A DNA stretch of 36,277 nt from Halomonas heilongjiangensis (GCF_002879645.1 NZ_PNRE01000092.1:1-36277); one strand, 5' to 3'; shown: positions 8,978 to 19,134, counted from the first letter of the stretch. The notes: generated by a model from the letters alone, not told the origin. Numbers and translations are program-made.

Positions 8978-9580
8978 ATGACCGCGCAAGACCGACCCAC
9001 GGCCTTGGCAGGAAACGGGAGACGCGCTCAGCTATCGCTCTTCGCACGCAACTTCTTCAAGCACCCCCGCATGCTGGGCTCGATCATCCCCAGCTCCCCC
9101 TTTCTGGTTCGGCGATTGGTCGAGCGGATCGACTGGCAGAACACCCGGGTCGTCGTCGAATACGGGCCCGGAGTCGGGACCATCACCCGGGAGCTCCTGC
9201 GCCACATGCCACCGGAGTTGACCCTGCTGGCGCTGGAGACCAATCAGGAGTTCGTCGACTTCCTCCAGCAGTCGCTGCCAGATCCCCGGCTCCGAGTGGT
9301 GCGGGGCTCCGCCGAGACGATCCAGGCCGAGCTGACCCGCCTGGGGCTGCCCGCCGCCGACTACGTGGTGGCCGGCATCCCCTTCAGCACCATGCCGGCC
9401 ACGAGCCGCGAGTCCATCCTCATGAACAGCCTCGACGCGCTCTCGCCCCAGGGCTCCATGCTGATCTACCAGTTCTCCTCCAAGGTATTACCCGACCTGC
9501 ACCGCGTCTTCTCCGACGTAGAGTGCGATTTCGAGCCCCTCAACATTCTCCCGGCGAAGCTCTACTACTGCCGCCCCTGA
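8978..9580 (+). CDS. Class I SAM-dependent methyltransferase, phospholipid N-methyltransferase-like
   Basis: A 200-residue protein started at ATG 8978, eight bases after AGGAGG; a longer frame upstream has no ribosome site. The SAM-binding motif I is VVVEYGPGVGTITRELL, followed by the acidic LLALETNQEF and PDPRLRVVRGSAETI. The opening ARNFFKHPRMLGSIIPSSPFLVRRL and the motif YVVAGIPFS resemble COG3963 phospholipid N-methyltransferases. They also resemble ribosomal adenine dimethylases, from which this family is easily mistaken. The likely role is methylation of a phospholipid head group or similar substrate at the membrane, but the substrate is not certain. It lies between the broken and the intact ackA-pta copies. 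Confidence 0.8.
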   Translation: MTAQDRPTALAGNGRRAQLSLFARNFFKHPRMLGSIIPSSPFLVRRLVERIDWQNTRVVVEYGPGVGTITRELLRHMPPELTLLALETNQEFVDFLQQSLPDPRLRVVRGSAETIQAELTRLGLPAADYVVAGIPFSTMPATSRESILMNSLDALSPQGSMLIYQFSSKVLPDLHRVFSDVECDFEPLNILPAKLYYCRP

Positions 9581-9898
9581 GGCGCCTGCCCGACCACCGC
9601 ACCGACTGGAGAGATGGACCGCCAGCTTCTGAGGCCTGGGATCGCCGGGATCCCCTGCGCCACTGACGGCCATCCGGCGGGCATTGACTCTGCAAGGCGG
9701 CATCACTTCCTTCCTATCGAGCCCATTGGCGGACACCTCCGGAGCGTGCAATGCTTGAAGCCCGTCCTCGGTGCCTCTGGCGCTGGCTATCCGGGGATCG
9801 GGAGAAGGCTACCGGCATTCCCGACTTTCTGACGCAATGCAGCATTGCCAGACTGATGTCTTCCTCTCTTGCCTGCCCTGCCTTTCCAAGGACTGCCG
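9581..9898 (+). other. Gap before ackA with the intact leader repeat
   Basis: No convincing gene lies in these 318 bases; the short frames present lack a ribosome site and coding character. The region includes copy 2 of the 43-base leader block (9803-9845) and the small palindrome GCAATG-CAG-CATTGC at 9834-9848. The palindrome is degraded in the relic copy at 8730-8744. The promoter of ackA-pta is expected here but I cannot place -35 and -10 boxes with confidence. Confidence 0.6.
9803..9845 (+). repeat. Copy 2 of the ackA upstream region (intact locus)
   Basis: This is the partner of the block at 8699-8741. It lies 53 bases before the ackA start and overlaps the palindrome at 9834-9848, so it is probably part of the ackA-pta promoter or leader. 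Confidence 0.8.
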
Positions 9899-11082
<1,184 letters not shown>

Positions 11083-11086
<4 letters not shown>

Positions 11087-13317
11087 CGCCCAGCGAGATC
11101 CCCGACGCGCCCCAGACCCTGCTGCTGGTGCCCACCAGCGAGGGTACCGGCCTGACCTCCACCTGCCTGGGGCTGATCCGGGCGCTCGACGCCATCGGCC
11201 TCAAGGCCGGCTTCCTCAAGCCGCTGCGCCAGGACGAACTCAACGGCCCGGGGCCCGACCGCTCCACGGCGCTGGTCGCCAGTACCCTGGGGCTGCGCCC
11301 GCCGCCACCGATTCCCCAGCCCCAGATGGAGCGGCTGCTACGCGACGACCGTCTGGACGTGCTGATGGAGCAGGTGGTGGAACTGCAGGATCAGGCGATC
11401 GCGGCCCATCGCGAACACCCACCGGAACTACTGGTGGTGGAGGGTCTCGTTCCCACCCGCCACGGCACCTACGCCACCCAGCTCAACGCCCAGATGGCCC
11501 ACGCCCTCAATGCCCGGGTGATCCTGGTGGGTACCGGCGACATGGCCGACCCCCGGACCCTGGCCGAACAGCTCGACATGCACGCCCGCGCCTTCGGCGG
11601 GGTGAGTTCCAGTCGCACCCTGGGCTGCATCCTGATGCGCCTGCACAACCTGCCGAGTGCCGGCCAGCACGAGGCCGCCCTGGCCCCGGGCACCGCCCCC
11701 CCGATGCTCGACGCCGCCCAGCTCGCCGAACTGCGTCGCCACTCGCCGGCGCTGGCCACCGATCGTTTCCACCTGATCGGCGCGGTGCCCTACGCCCCCT
11801 CGCTCAACGCCCCGCGGGTGCTCGACGTGGCCCGCGCCCTGAACGCCCGCTTCCTCAGCGAGGGCGAGGCGGCGAGCCGACGGGTGCTCTCGACCAGCCT
11901 CTGCGCCCGCAGTGCCGCCAACGCCCTGCACGTGTTCCGGCCCGGCAGCCTGATCGTCACCTCGGGAGACCGCGACGACATCGTGCTCGCCACGGCGCTG
12001 GCGGCCATGAACGGCGTCCCCATGGCCGGGGTGCTGCTGACCAACGGCTACCTGCCCGGCGAGAACATGATCGAGATGTGCCGCCCGGCGCTGAAGACCG
12101 GCCTGCCGGTGCTCACCGTGGATACCGACAGCTTCACCACGGCGCAGGACCTCGGCCAGATGGGCAACGACATCCCGGTGGACGACCTGGAGCGGGCCGA
12201 ACGGGTCACCGCCTTCGTCGCCGCCCACCTCGACCTGCAGTGGCTCAAGGATCACCTCAATCATGGCTACACCCGCCGGCTCTCCCCCTCGGCGTTCCGC
12301 CACCAGCTGGTCAAGCTGGCCCAGCGCGCCGACCGGCGCATCGTGCTGCCAGAGGGCGACGAACCACGCACCGTGGAAGCCGCCGCGATCTGCCAGCGCC
12401 GCGGTATCGCCCGCTGCGTGTTGCTCGGCAAGCGCGAGGAGATCGAGGAGGTGGCCCGCAACCGTGGCATCGAACTGCCCTCGGGGCTCGAGATCATCGA
12501 CCCCGACAGCATCCGCGACCGTTACGTGGCCCCCATGGTCGAGCGGCGCACCGGCAAGGTGAACGAGTTGACCGCCGAGGCGCAGCTCCACGACAACGTG
12601 GTGCTCGGCACCATGATGCTGCTGCTCGACGAGGTCGATGGCCTGGTCTCGGGGGCCGTGCATACCACCGCCAACACCGTGCGGCCCGCCTTCCAGCTGA
12701 TCAAGACCGCTCCCGGCTATCGCCTGGTGTCGTCGATCTTCTTCATGCTGCTGCCCGAGCAGGTGGTGGTCTACGGCGACTGCGCGGTGAACCCCGACCC
12801 CGACGCCGAGGCCCTGGCCGAGATCGCCCTGCAGAGCGCCCGCTCCGCCCAGGCCTTCGGTATCGAGCCCCGGGTGGCAATGATCAGCTACTCCACCGGG
12901 GAGTCCGGCAGCGGCGTCGACGTGGAGAAGGTGCGCCAGGCCACCCGCCTGGCCCGGGAGCAGTCGCCGGACCTGCTGATCGACGGCCCGCTGCAGTACG
13001 ACGCCGCCGCCATCGAGAGCGTCGGTCGACAGAAGGCCCCCGACTCGCCGGTGGCCGGCCGCGCCACGGTGTTCGTCTTCCCCGACCTCAACACCGGCAA
13101 CACCACCTACAAGGCGGTGCAGCGCAGCGCCCGGGTGGTCAGCGTCGGCCCCATGCTGCAGGGTCTCGACAAGCCGGTGAACGACCTCTCCCGCGGCGCC
13201 CTGGTCGACGACATCGTCTACACCATCGCGCTGACCGCCATCCAGGCGGCCCAGAACGAGATCACGAATCAGGGCAAGCGAACGGTGTCAGGCACCGATT
13301 CGACCCAAGGCGGGTGA
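11083..13317 (+). CDS. pta: Phosphate acetyltransferase, long (multidomain) form
   Basis: A 744-residue protein started at ATG 11083, which overlaps the ackA stop by four bases and follows GGGAGGT. It has an N-terminal BioD-like P-loop domain ([20 protein letters not shown]), a central DRTGG-type domain ([24 protein letters not shown]) and the C-terminal PTA domain from about residue 400. The PTA domain carries [41 protein letters not shown] and [14 protein letters not shown]. It converts acetyl phosphate and CoA to acetyl-CoA. This long form is the usual AckA partner; dedicated sulfonate operons often carry their own short form. Its last 30 bases overlap the end of the convergent thiG gene. 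Confidence 0.97.
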
Positions 13318-14112
13318 CGAGGGCTCGGCCTGGCCGCGACGCGGCATACGCCCCGCCAGAAAGGCACCCCGCCCCGCCTCGACCGCCAGCTTCATCGCCC
13401 TGGCCATCTGGATCGGCCGCGGCGAGTGGGCGATCGCCGAGTTCATCAGGACCGCATCACATCCCAGCTCCATCGCCATGGCGGCCTCGGAGGCCGCACC
13501 GATGCCGGCGTCGACCAGCACCGGAACACCGGCCTGCTCGATGATCAGCCGGATGTTGTGCGGGTTCTGGATGCCACAGCCTGAGCCGATCAGCGATCCC
13601 AGCGGCATGACCGCGCAACAGCCCAGCTTCTCCAGCTCGAGCGCCACGATGGGGTCATCGCTGGTATAGGCCATGACGTCGAAGCCGTCCCGCACCAACG
13701 CTTCGGCGGCCTTGATGGTTTCGACCACGTCGGGATAGAGCGTCTTCGCGTCGCCCAACACTTCGAGCTTGACCAGGTTGTGACCCTCCAGCAGTTCGCG
13801 AGCGAGCTTGCAGGTCCGCACGGCATCGCGAGCGTTGTAGCAGCCTGCCGTATTCGGCAGCAACGTATAGCGATCCGGCGACACCACATCGAGCAGATTC
13901 GGTTCACCTAGCGCCTGCCCGAGGTTTGTTCGCCGCACGGCAAAGGTCACGACCTGCGTACCACTCGCCTCCAGCGCCCGGGCCGTCTCGTCGAAGTCCC
14001 GGTACTTTCCCGTTCCTACCATCAGGCGAGACGTGAAGTGCCTGCCCGCCACCATCAGGGGCGTATCCTCTGCCAATTGTTTCAGCATCCCGCCATCCTC
14101 GTCGATCCGCAT
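13288..14112 (-). CDS. thiG: Thiazole synthase ThiG
   Basis: A 274-residue ThiG with a normal TIM-barrel sequence. The Schiff-base lysine is K115 in LVKLEVLGD, and [39 protein letters not shown] and MNSAIA are all present. It joins deoxyxylulose phosphate, dehydroglycine and the ThiS thiocarboxylate into the thiazole of thiamine. The first ATG at 14112 overlaps the thiS stop (TGATG), and GGAGG within the glycine codons ending thiS gives a ribosome site six bases before it. The C-terminal tail beyond GRMPRRGQA is extended and its coding sequence overlaps the end of pta on the other strand by 30 bases. Confidence 0.96.
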   Translation of the reverse strand: MRIDEDGGMLKQLAEDTPLMVAGRHFTSRLMVGTGKYRDFDETARALEASGTQVVTFAVRRTNLGQALGEPNLLDVVSPDRYTLLPNTAGCYNARDAVRTCKLARELLEGHNLVKLEVLGDAKTLYPDVVETIKAAEALVRDGFDVMAYTSDDPIVALELEKLGCCAVMPLGSLIGSGCGIQNPHNIRLIIEQAGVPVLVDAGIGAASEAAMAMELGCDAVLMNSAIAHSPRPIQMARAMKLAVEAGRGAFLAGRMPRRGQAEPSSPALGRIGA

Positions 14113-14312
14113 CAGCCACCTCCGATGGCATGCACGATTTCGATACGGTCGCCATCGGAAATCCGCACCTCGTCGTGGCGACTGCGCGGCACGATTTCCT
14201 CATTCAGCTCAACCGCCACGCGCCGCCTTTGCAGTTCATGGGCCACCAGCAGTTGGTGGATCGTGGTCTCCGGGTTCAGCAAGCGACACTCGCCATTTAT
14301 CCAGACGCGCAT
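14112..14312 (-). CDS. thiS: Sulfur carrier protein ThiS
   Basis: A 66-residue ubiquitin-like protein starting [20 protein letters not shown], with [10 protein letters not shown] in the middle and the essential Gly-Gly C-terminus ([10 protein letters not shown]). The terminal glycine is adenylated and thiocarboxylated to deliver sulfur to ThiG. The start overlaps the stop of the upstream exporter gene (TGATG) and the stop overlaps the thiG start. All three are therefore translationally coupled, an unusual pairing of thiazole synthesis with an anion exporter. It is embedded in a longer open frame whose upstream part has no ribosome site. Confidence 0.96.
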   Translation of the reverse strand: MRVWINGECRLLNPETTIHQLLVAHELQRRRVAVELNEEIVPRSRHDEVRISDGDRIEIVHAIGGG

Positions 14313-15364
14313 CAGATACTCACCACGCCGAACAGAATGAACACCAGTACCAGTGCCAGCAGGAACAGGGTTTCGGCCACCATCAGGATGACCGGCTTCC
14401 ACCCCACCACGGCCAGCTTCTGGAACGAGGTCTTGATCCCCAGTGCCGCGATGGCCGTGACCAGGCACCAGCGTGACAGGTCCGTCATGCCGTCGGCGAC
14501 GCTCACCGGTATCGCGCCCAGGCTGTTGATGATCACCAGCACCACGAAGGCAACCAGGAAACCGGGCAGCCTCGGCACCTTGCTCCTGCCTTCGTGGCCC
14601 TCGCTATGGCGGAAGAGGAAGGTGAAGCACATCACGACCGGAACCAGCATCGCCACACGCATCAGCTTGACGAACGTCGAGACGTCGCCGGCTTCCTCCG
14701 AGATCATGTACCCCGCCCCGACGACCTGGGCCACATCATGGATCGTGCCCCCCAGAAACACCCCGGCCTGCTGGTCCGTCAGGCTCAACACCCCGACGAC
14801 CAGTGGATAAAGCACCATCGCCGCCGTGGACAGGGTCGTGACGCCCACGACCGTGAGAATGGTGTTGCGTTCGCTGTTGGCCCCGCGCGGCATGACCGCC
14901 GACAGCGCCAGCGCCGCCGAGGCGCCGCAGATGGCGACCGCGCCTCCCGTCAGCAGCCCCATGTCACGATGCAACCCCATCAGTCTGGCCAGCAGTGCCC
15001 CCATCAGGATGGTCAGCACCACGCCGGCCACCACCGTGACAATCGGCCCGATCCCCAGGGAGGTGACCTGTTCGATGGTGATCCGCACACCGAGCAGCGC
15101 AACGCCGAAGCGCAGGATGGTCCGGGCGGCAAACTCGATCCCCGCCACGCAGCGCCCCTCCTCCGACAGGAAATGCAACGACATGCCGAACAGCAGGGCA
15201 TACAGCAGCGTGGGACCACCATAGTGGTCGGCAATGAACGTCGTGGCCAGGGCAATGGTGATGCAGATCAGCACGCCCGGCATGACGTGCGGGAACCCCT
15301 CGGCCGCCGTTCGCGAAAAGGTGATCGGGCTACGCATGGCTCGCTTACCACGTTCAATGATCAT
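14312..15364 (-). CDS. yeiH: YeiH/UPF0324-family putative sulfate or sulfite exporter
   Basis: A 350-residue membrane protein started at ATG 15364, preceded by AAGGAAG; a GTG at 15394 is in frame but lies before that site. It has about ten hydrophobic segments, including VMPGVLICITIALATTFIAD, LLYALLFGMSLHFL, FGVALLGVRITIEQVTSLG, GGAVAICGASAALALSAVMP, GVFLGGTIHDVAQVVGAGYM and a hydrophobic C-terminus. The GTIHDVAQVVGAG and AICGASA motifs are diagnostic for the PF03601 family. Members of this family (TauZ in Paracoccus, as I recall) occur in sulfonate-degradation clusters, where they are proposed to remove sulfite or sulfate. The position downstream of a taurine-type TRAP transporter fits that. 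The link to thiSG is odd. Confidence 0.85.
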   Translation of the reverse strand: MIIERGKRAMRSPITFSRTAAEGFPHVMPGVLICITIALATTFIADHYGGPTLLYALLFGMSLHFLSEEGRCVAGIEFAARTILRFGVALLGVRITIEQVTSLGIGPIVTVVAGVVLTILMGALLARLMGLHRDMGLLTGGAVAICGASAALALSAVMPRGANSERNTILTVVGVTTLSTAAMVLYPLVVGVLSLTDQQAGVFLGGTIHDVAQVVGAGYMISEEAGDVSTFVKLMRVAMLVPVVMCFTFLFRHSEGHEGRSKVPRLPGFLVAFVVLVIINSLGAIPVSVADGMTDLSRWCLVTAIAALGIKTSFQKLAVVGWKPVILMVAETLFLLALVLVFILFGVVSI

Positions 15365-15407
15365 GTTGTCACTTCCTTTCAATACTCCGGGCACGAACTT
15401 GCCCGCA

Positions 15408-15422
15408 GTGCATGAAATGCAC
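15408..15422. promoter_or_regulatory. Inverted repeat in the exporter leader
   Basis: GTGCAT-GAA-ATGCAC is a perfect 6-3-6 inverted repeat in the 129-base gap between the stress-protein gene and the exporter gene. A second stem, GGGCA-CGAACT-TGCCC, follows at 15389-15404. Together they may form leader hairpins or an operator separating exporter expression from the transporter operon. Confidence 0.35.
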
Positions 15423-15493
15423 CGTGAGACGCTCGACCTGGTTCAAGAAAAACTGGCAATGGACTCGGTCTTGATGAGCCCTTCCGCCGAGGG

Positions 15494-15982
15494 TTACTCG
15501 GGTGGTGGCACGACCACGACCGGAATGTGACTTCTCTTCAGGACACCCCGCGTCACCTTTCCTGCATAGGAGGCGGTAAAGCCGTGCTTGTTGGAGGCCA
15601 TCACGACCAGGTCGCAGCCCAGCCTCGAGGCCATGCCGACAATCACCTTGGCCGGGTAGCCCTCGGCCACCTCCAGGCTGGCAACCCGGGTGGCGCCGGA
15701 CTCATCTCCCTCGCCATGGAGGCTCCAGAAGTTTGCCATCTTGTCTTCCAGCTGCTGTCTCGCTTCGTCCAGGCGCTTGCGGATGAGCCCCTGCAGGGTC
15801 TTCTTGTCGCGAATATTGACACGCAGCGTGTTCATGACGTCATCATCCAGCGACTTGACGGCATGGAGGACATGCAGCTTCGCCCCGGTGGCAAGTGAAA
15901 GCCTGAAGGCCTGCTCCAGTACCACATGGCTGTCACTGCGAAGCCCGACACAGCAAAGAATGTTTTCGATTGACCTGTCCAT
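15494..15982 (-). CDS. Universal stress protein (TRAP-associated, TeaD-like context)
   Basis: A 162-residue single-domain UspA-family protein. It begins with the usual first strand (IENILCCVGLRSDSHVVLEQAFRLSLATGAKLHVLHAV) and ends with DLVVMASNKHGFTASYAGKV, then TRGVLKRSHIPVVVVPP. The nucleotide-binding motif G-x2-G-x9-G-S/T is only partly kept: the first Gly is Asn in NKHG and the GS turn is GK, so ATP binding is uncertain. It lies 74 bases downstream of the TRAP large permease gene. In Halomonas elongata, TeaD is a USP that adjusts the TeaABC TRAP transporter; a similar modulatory role on the transporter next door is a reasonable inference. GAGGAAAT precedes the start. Confidence 0.88.
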   Translation of the reverse strand: MDRSIENILCCVGLRSDSHVVLEQAFRLSLATGAKLHVLHAVKSLDDDVMNTLRVNIRDKKTLQGLIRKRLDEARQQLEDKMANFWSLHGEGDESGATRVASLEVAEGYPAKVIVGMASRLGCDLVVMASNKHGFTASYAGKVTRGVLKRSHIPVVVVPPPE

Positions 15983-16056
15983 ATTTCCTCCGTCACCTCG
16001 GATGACACCTGCACTTCGCCTGGCCAGCCTTCGGCGCCGACATACCGATTCCCGAC

Positions 16057-17397
16057 CTAATAGCCCATCACTCCCGGCAGCCAGAGAGAAATCTGCGGAA
16101 CATAGGCAATAATGAAGAGCGCAATAATTGATGCAGCGGCAAACGGCAAGGCACGATAGGAGATTTCCTCGATGGAGGCCCCGCCAATTCCCGAGGCAAC
16201 GAACAGGTTCTCGCCGAGCGGCGGTGTCTGGAAGCCGATCGCCAGTGCGCAGACGACCACGATACCCACATGGACGGGATCGGCCCCCAGCATGTACATG
16301 ATGGGCAGCAAGACGGGCGTCAGGATCATGATGGCCGCCAGGGTCTCCATGAACATGCCGACGAACAGCAGGAACATGATGATCAGCGCCCAGATGATGT
16401 ACATGTTCTGGGTGAAATCCAGCATGGCCGACGCAATGTAAGCCGGGACACGCTGTTCGACCAGCAACCTACCGAAGACAGTCGCGGTGAACAGGATCAG
16501 CAGCACTCGCCCACTGATCCAGGTCGTGGTTTCCAGTGTCTTCATTGCCGGCCGGAACTTCAGCTCCTTATGGATGAAGATCCCCACGATCAGCGTATAG
16601 AAGATGGCGACGATGGCCGACTCCGTCGGCGTGAACACCCCGGAGTAGATACCACCGAGGATGATGATGGGTGCCAGGATCGACCAGATCCCACGACGCA
16701 GTGCCTTCTTGATCGCCTCAGTCGACCAGTGATCGGTCAGGCCACGATACCCATGTTTCCTCGACAGAAGATAATTCATGATCAGCAGGCAACCGGCAAT
16801 CACTATGCCGGGGAAGATACCGGCAATGAACAACTTGGGAATCGACAAGGTCTGGAAGCCGCCGTGTGCCGCCACCGCTTCCGGGGGCGGTGTCATGCCC
16901 ATGCCGGTGATACCGAAGATGACCATGGGGATGGAGGGGGGGATCACGACGCCCAGGCCACCGGAGGAGGCGGTAATGGCGGATGCATATCCCCGATCGT
17001 AGTGCCGCTGCACCATGGCCGGGATCATCAACATGCCGACGGCAGCCGTGGTAGCCGGCCCCGAGCCGGAGATGGCACCGAAGAACATGCAGGCGAAGAC
17101 CGTTGCCGCCGCGAGCCCCCCCGTTGCCGGCCCGGCGAACGCCTCGGCGATGTCGACCAGCCGGCGTGAGATCCCCGCGGCTTCCATCAGGGCCCCGGCG
17201 AGGATGAAGGCGGGCAATGCCATGAGCGGGAAGGAGCCAACCGAGGTAAAGGCGATCTGGACAAAGGTGGCCGGATTCTGGCCAATATAGAGGAAGGCCG
17301 CCAGGGCCGATACACCAAGAGACGCCGTTATGGGAGCTCCCAGCAATAGCAGCAGGAAAAAGGTACCAAACAACACATATACGATAATGGGATCCAT
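16057..17397 (-). CDS. tauM: TRAP transporter large permease (DctM/TauM-like)
   Basis: A 446-residue protein of the DctM family when started at ATG 17397, which follows CGGAG; an in-frame GTG at 17415 would abut the dctQ stop. It contains about twelve hydrophobic segments and family motifs: VLFGTFFLLLLLGAPITASLG, GAISGSGPATTAAVGMLMIP, SGGLGVVIPPSIPMVIFGI, and ILTPVLLPIMYMLGADPVHVG, then ALAIGFQTPPLGENLFVA. It is the sodium-coupled transport subunit in the inner membrane, working with the small subunit and binding protein just upstream. Naming as TauM rests on the neighbourhood (MocR regulator, stress protein, exporter, tauXY and xsc) and not on sequence alone. Confidence 0.93.
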   Translation of the reverse strand: MDPIIVYVLFGTFFLLLLLGAPITASLGVSALAAFLYIGQNPATFVQIAFTSVGSFPLMALPAFILAGALMEAAGISRRLVDIAEAFAGPATGGLAAATVFACMFFGAISGSGPATTAAVGMLMIPAMVQRHYDRGYASAITASSGGLGVVIPPSIPMVIFGITGMGMTPPPEAVAAHGGFQTLSIPKLFIAGIFPGIVIAGCLLIMNYLLSRKHGYRGLTDHWSTEAIKKALRRGIWSILAPIIILGGIYSGVFTPTESAIVAIFYTLIVGIFIHKELKFRPAMKTLETTTWISGRVLLILFTATVFGRLLVEQRVPAYIASAMLDFTQNMYIIWALIIMFLLFVGMFMETLAAIMILTPVLLPIMYMLGADPVHVGIVVVCALAIGFQTPPLGENLFVASGIGGASIEEISYRALPFAAASIIALFIIAYVPQISLWLPGVMGY

Positions 17398-17415
17398 GAC
17401 GTTGTCTCCGATCAC

Positions 17416-17964
17416 TCAGCTCTTGTCGTGAGTTTCATTTTGCGTGCGCTTCATCTCTTCGATTTGCGCATCTTCCGGACCCATGATCTGCCGGTTCATC
17501 ACATGCTTGACATACATGTTCTGTAGAATTCGAACAGACATGACCAGGAACGCAAGCGGGAGGATCAGGTAGAAGTACTTCATTGGAACCCCCATCGTCT
17601 GGGACTTCCAGAACACATTCATGCGATTGAACACGAAGTCGTAACTCAGATAGACGAAATACAGATTGAACCCCACCCAGATCAGGTCAGTGACTATATT
17701 GCAAACCTTCTCGACAACACGAGGAAAGAACTTGAACTGGAATGTCACGCGATTATGGGCCGACATCTTGGCTGCGTACACTGCCCCCATATAGGCAAAC
17801 CAGACGAAAGCATAAGTAGCCAACTCATCGCCCCAGGCCAATGAGCCGCTGAATACATTACGCAGCACAATCTGAACAAACAGCAAAACCACGAAGAACA
17901 CCAGGAGGAACTGGCATATATAGTTTTCCAGATTGTCGAATATCTTCAGTAGCAGCTGTTTCAT
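17416..17964 (-). CDS. tauL: TRAP transporter small permease (DctQ/TauL-like)
   Basis: A 182-residue protein with four hydrophobic helices: YICQFLLVFFVVLLFVQIVL, ATYAFVWFAYMGAVYAA, VCNIVTDLIWVGFNLYFVYL and YFYLILPLAFLVMSVRILQN. The motif SGSLAWGDELATYAFVW is the DctQ signature (W-x-E-E/D-L-A). The C-terminal tail is charged and cytosolic. It bridges the binding protein and the large permease. The gap to the next gene is 18 bases. Upstream, an 84-base space holding a hairpin separates it from the binding-protein gene. The DNA is noticeably less GC-rich than in the housekeeping genes to the left. Confidence 0.92.
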   Translation of the reverse strand: MKQLLLKIFDNLENYICQFLLVFFVVLLFVQIVLRNVFSGSLAWGDELATYAFVWFAYMGAVYAAKMSAHNRVTFQFKFFPRVVEKVCNIVTDLIWVGFNLYFVYLSYDFVFNRMNVFWKSQTMGVPMKYFYLILPLAFLVMSVRILQNMYVKHVMNRQIMGPEDAQIEEMKRTQNETHDKS

Positions 17965-17994
17965 GACGGTCGCCCCCGATGCCTTGCCTGATGT

Positions 17995-18040
17995 TTTCCG
18001 AACGCTGCACCGTCGCCACCCAGTGCAGCGTTCACGGAAA
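17995..18040 (-). terminator. Intercistronic hairpin between binding protein and permease genes
   Basis: GAACGCTGCAC pairs perfectly with GTGCAGCGTTC (18000-18010 with 18023-18033, loop of 12), and outer TTTCC/GGAAA extend the stem. In the leftward transcript it follows the dctP stop directly and is followed by AAA rather than a U-run. It is better seen as an attenuator or an mRNA-stabilising stem that gives more binding protein than permease. Confidence 0.7.
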
Positions 18041-18048
18041 TTCGGCTG

Positions 18049-19047
18049 TTAGTTCAGGTCCCGACCCAACGCCTGTAGCGCCTCCGCCAGTCGCTCCTCG
18101 CCGCCGATGCTGTCATAGAAACGCGGCCAGATGCTCGAGGCACGCTCGATCCATTCGCTCTCGCCATTGGCGGGCTCGATGATCTGCATGCCGTGCTCTT
18201 CCACCAGGGCCTGCTTGATGCTTTCTTCCGATTCCAGCAGGTAGTCATAGCTGTGGGTGGTGGCTTCTCGGCCCGCTTCCAGCACGATCTCCTGCATATC
18301 GGGGCTCAGGCTCTGGAACTTGGATTCGCTCATGATCAGCGGCTCCAGCGAGAACACGTAGCAGATATCGGTGATGTAGTCCTGCACCTCATAGAACTTC
18401 ATGGCATTGATGGTGATATAGGGGTTGTCCTGCCCATCCACGACGCCCTGCTGCAGGGCCGTGAAGGTCTCCGACCAGGCCATCGGCAGCGGATTGACTC
18501 CCCACTCCTGATAGGAGGCAATCATGATCTCGTTGCGGGGCACGCGAATGGTAAGCCCTTTCAGGTCATCCGGGGTGGCGACCGGCTTGCTGGAGTTGCT
18601 CAGCACACGACACCCAGAATAGGCCCAGGAAAGCACCCTGACCCCGGCATCCCGGATGGTATTTTCGGCCAGCTGCTGGCCGATCTCACCCTGGGTGAGG
18701 GTCTTGGCATCTTCAGGACTGGTAATCACATACGGCAGCGTGAGAACACCTACCGTGGGGGAAAAGGGAGTGATGTTGTTGATCGCCAGGACCGAGAGAT
18801 CCAGCAATCCCATACTGGCGCTGCTGACCGTATCCTGCTCGCTACCCAATTGGCCGTTGGGAAACATGTCGACGGTCACCTGGCCATCCGTCTTTTCATG
18901 GATCAGTTCGGCAAACTTCTCCCCCATCGCATACTGGGTACCGCCCTGGGCATCTCCCAGCGCCATGCGCCAGGTTTCGGCCAGCGCATTCTGGCTGATG
19001 ACGGCACTGACGGCCGCCGCGGCTACGGAAAACATCATCTTGTTCAT
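18049..19047 (-). CDS. tauK: TRAP transporter substrate-binding protein (DctP/TauK-like)
   Basis: A 332-residue periplasmic protein with a signal peptide (MFSVAAAAVSAVISQNALA, cleavage near residue 23). DctP motifs follow: GTQYAMGEKFAELIHEKTDG, VTVDMFPNGQLGSEQDTV, DDLKGLTIRVPRNEI with the conserved carboxylate-binding Arg, and LQQGVVDGQDNPYI. GAGAG lies before the ATG. It captures an organic anion for the TauLM-like permease. By location it is the most likely taurine or sulfonate binding protein, but DctP proteins also bind dicarboxylates, ectoine and others, and the pocket cannot be read here. It is divergent from a MocR-type regulator. Confidence 0.92.
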   Translation of the reverse strand: MNKMMFSVAAAAVSAVISQNALAETWRMALGDAQGGTQYAMGEKFAELIHEKTDGQVTVDMFPNGQLGSEQDTVSSASMGLLDLSVLAINNITPFSPTVGVLTLPYVITSPEDAKTLTQGEIGQQLAENTIRDAGVRVLSWAYSGCRVLSNSSKPVATPDDLKGLTIRVPRNEIMIASYQEWGVNPLPMAWSETFTALQQGVVDGQDNPYITINAMKFYEVQDYITDICYVFSLEPLIMSESKFQSLSPDMQEIVLEAGREATTHSYDYLLESEESIKQALVEEHGMQIIEPANGESEWIERASSIWPRFYDSIGGEERLAEALQALGRDLN

Positions 19048-19090
19048 GCCACTCTCCCAGCAATGTCTTGTTATTGACTTGTACTCACCC

Positions 19091-19134
19091 TGGAACAGCC
19101 ACCTGGTTCGTCTTGTCTGAATCGGGCTGTTCCA
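19091..19134 (-). promoter_or_regulatory. 10-base inverted repeat upstream of tauK
   Basis: TGGAACAGCC at 19091-19100 and GGCTGTTCCA at 19125-19134 form a perfect inverted repeat separated by 24 bases, 44 to 87 bases before the tauK start. It could act as an operator or form a long leader stem in the tauK mRNA. Confidence 0.5.

Noticed and set aside
8978..9580. Annotation as 16S rRNA dimethylase KsgA
   Set aside because: The protein is too short for KsgA and its N-terminal segment fits phospholipid N-methyltransferase-like proteins better.
11428..12663. A 411-codon minus-strand frame within pta
   Set aside because: It is the antisense shadow of a clear pta gene with repetitive Gly, Ala, Val and His content.
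16016..16034. A mobile-element end or attachment site at the border of the tau block
   Set aside because: I found no direct repeats, integrase or tRNA at either border, so the insertion idea rests on gene order alone.
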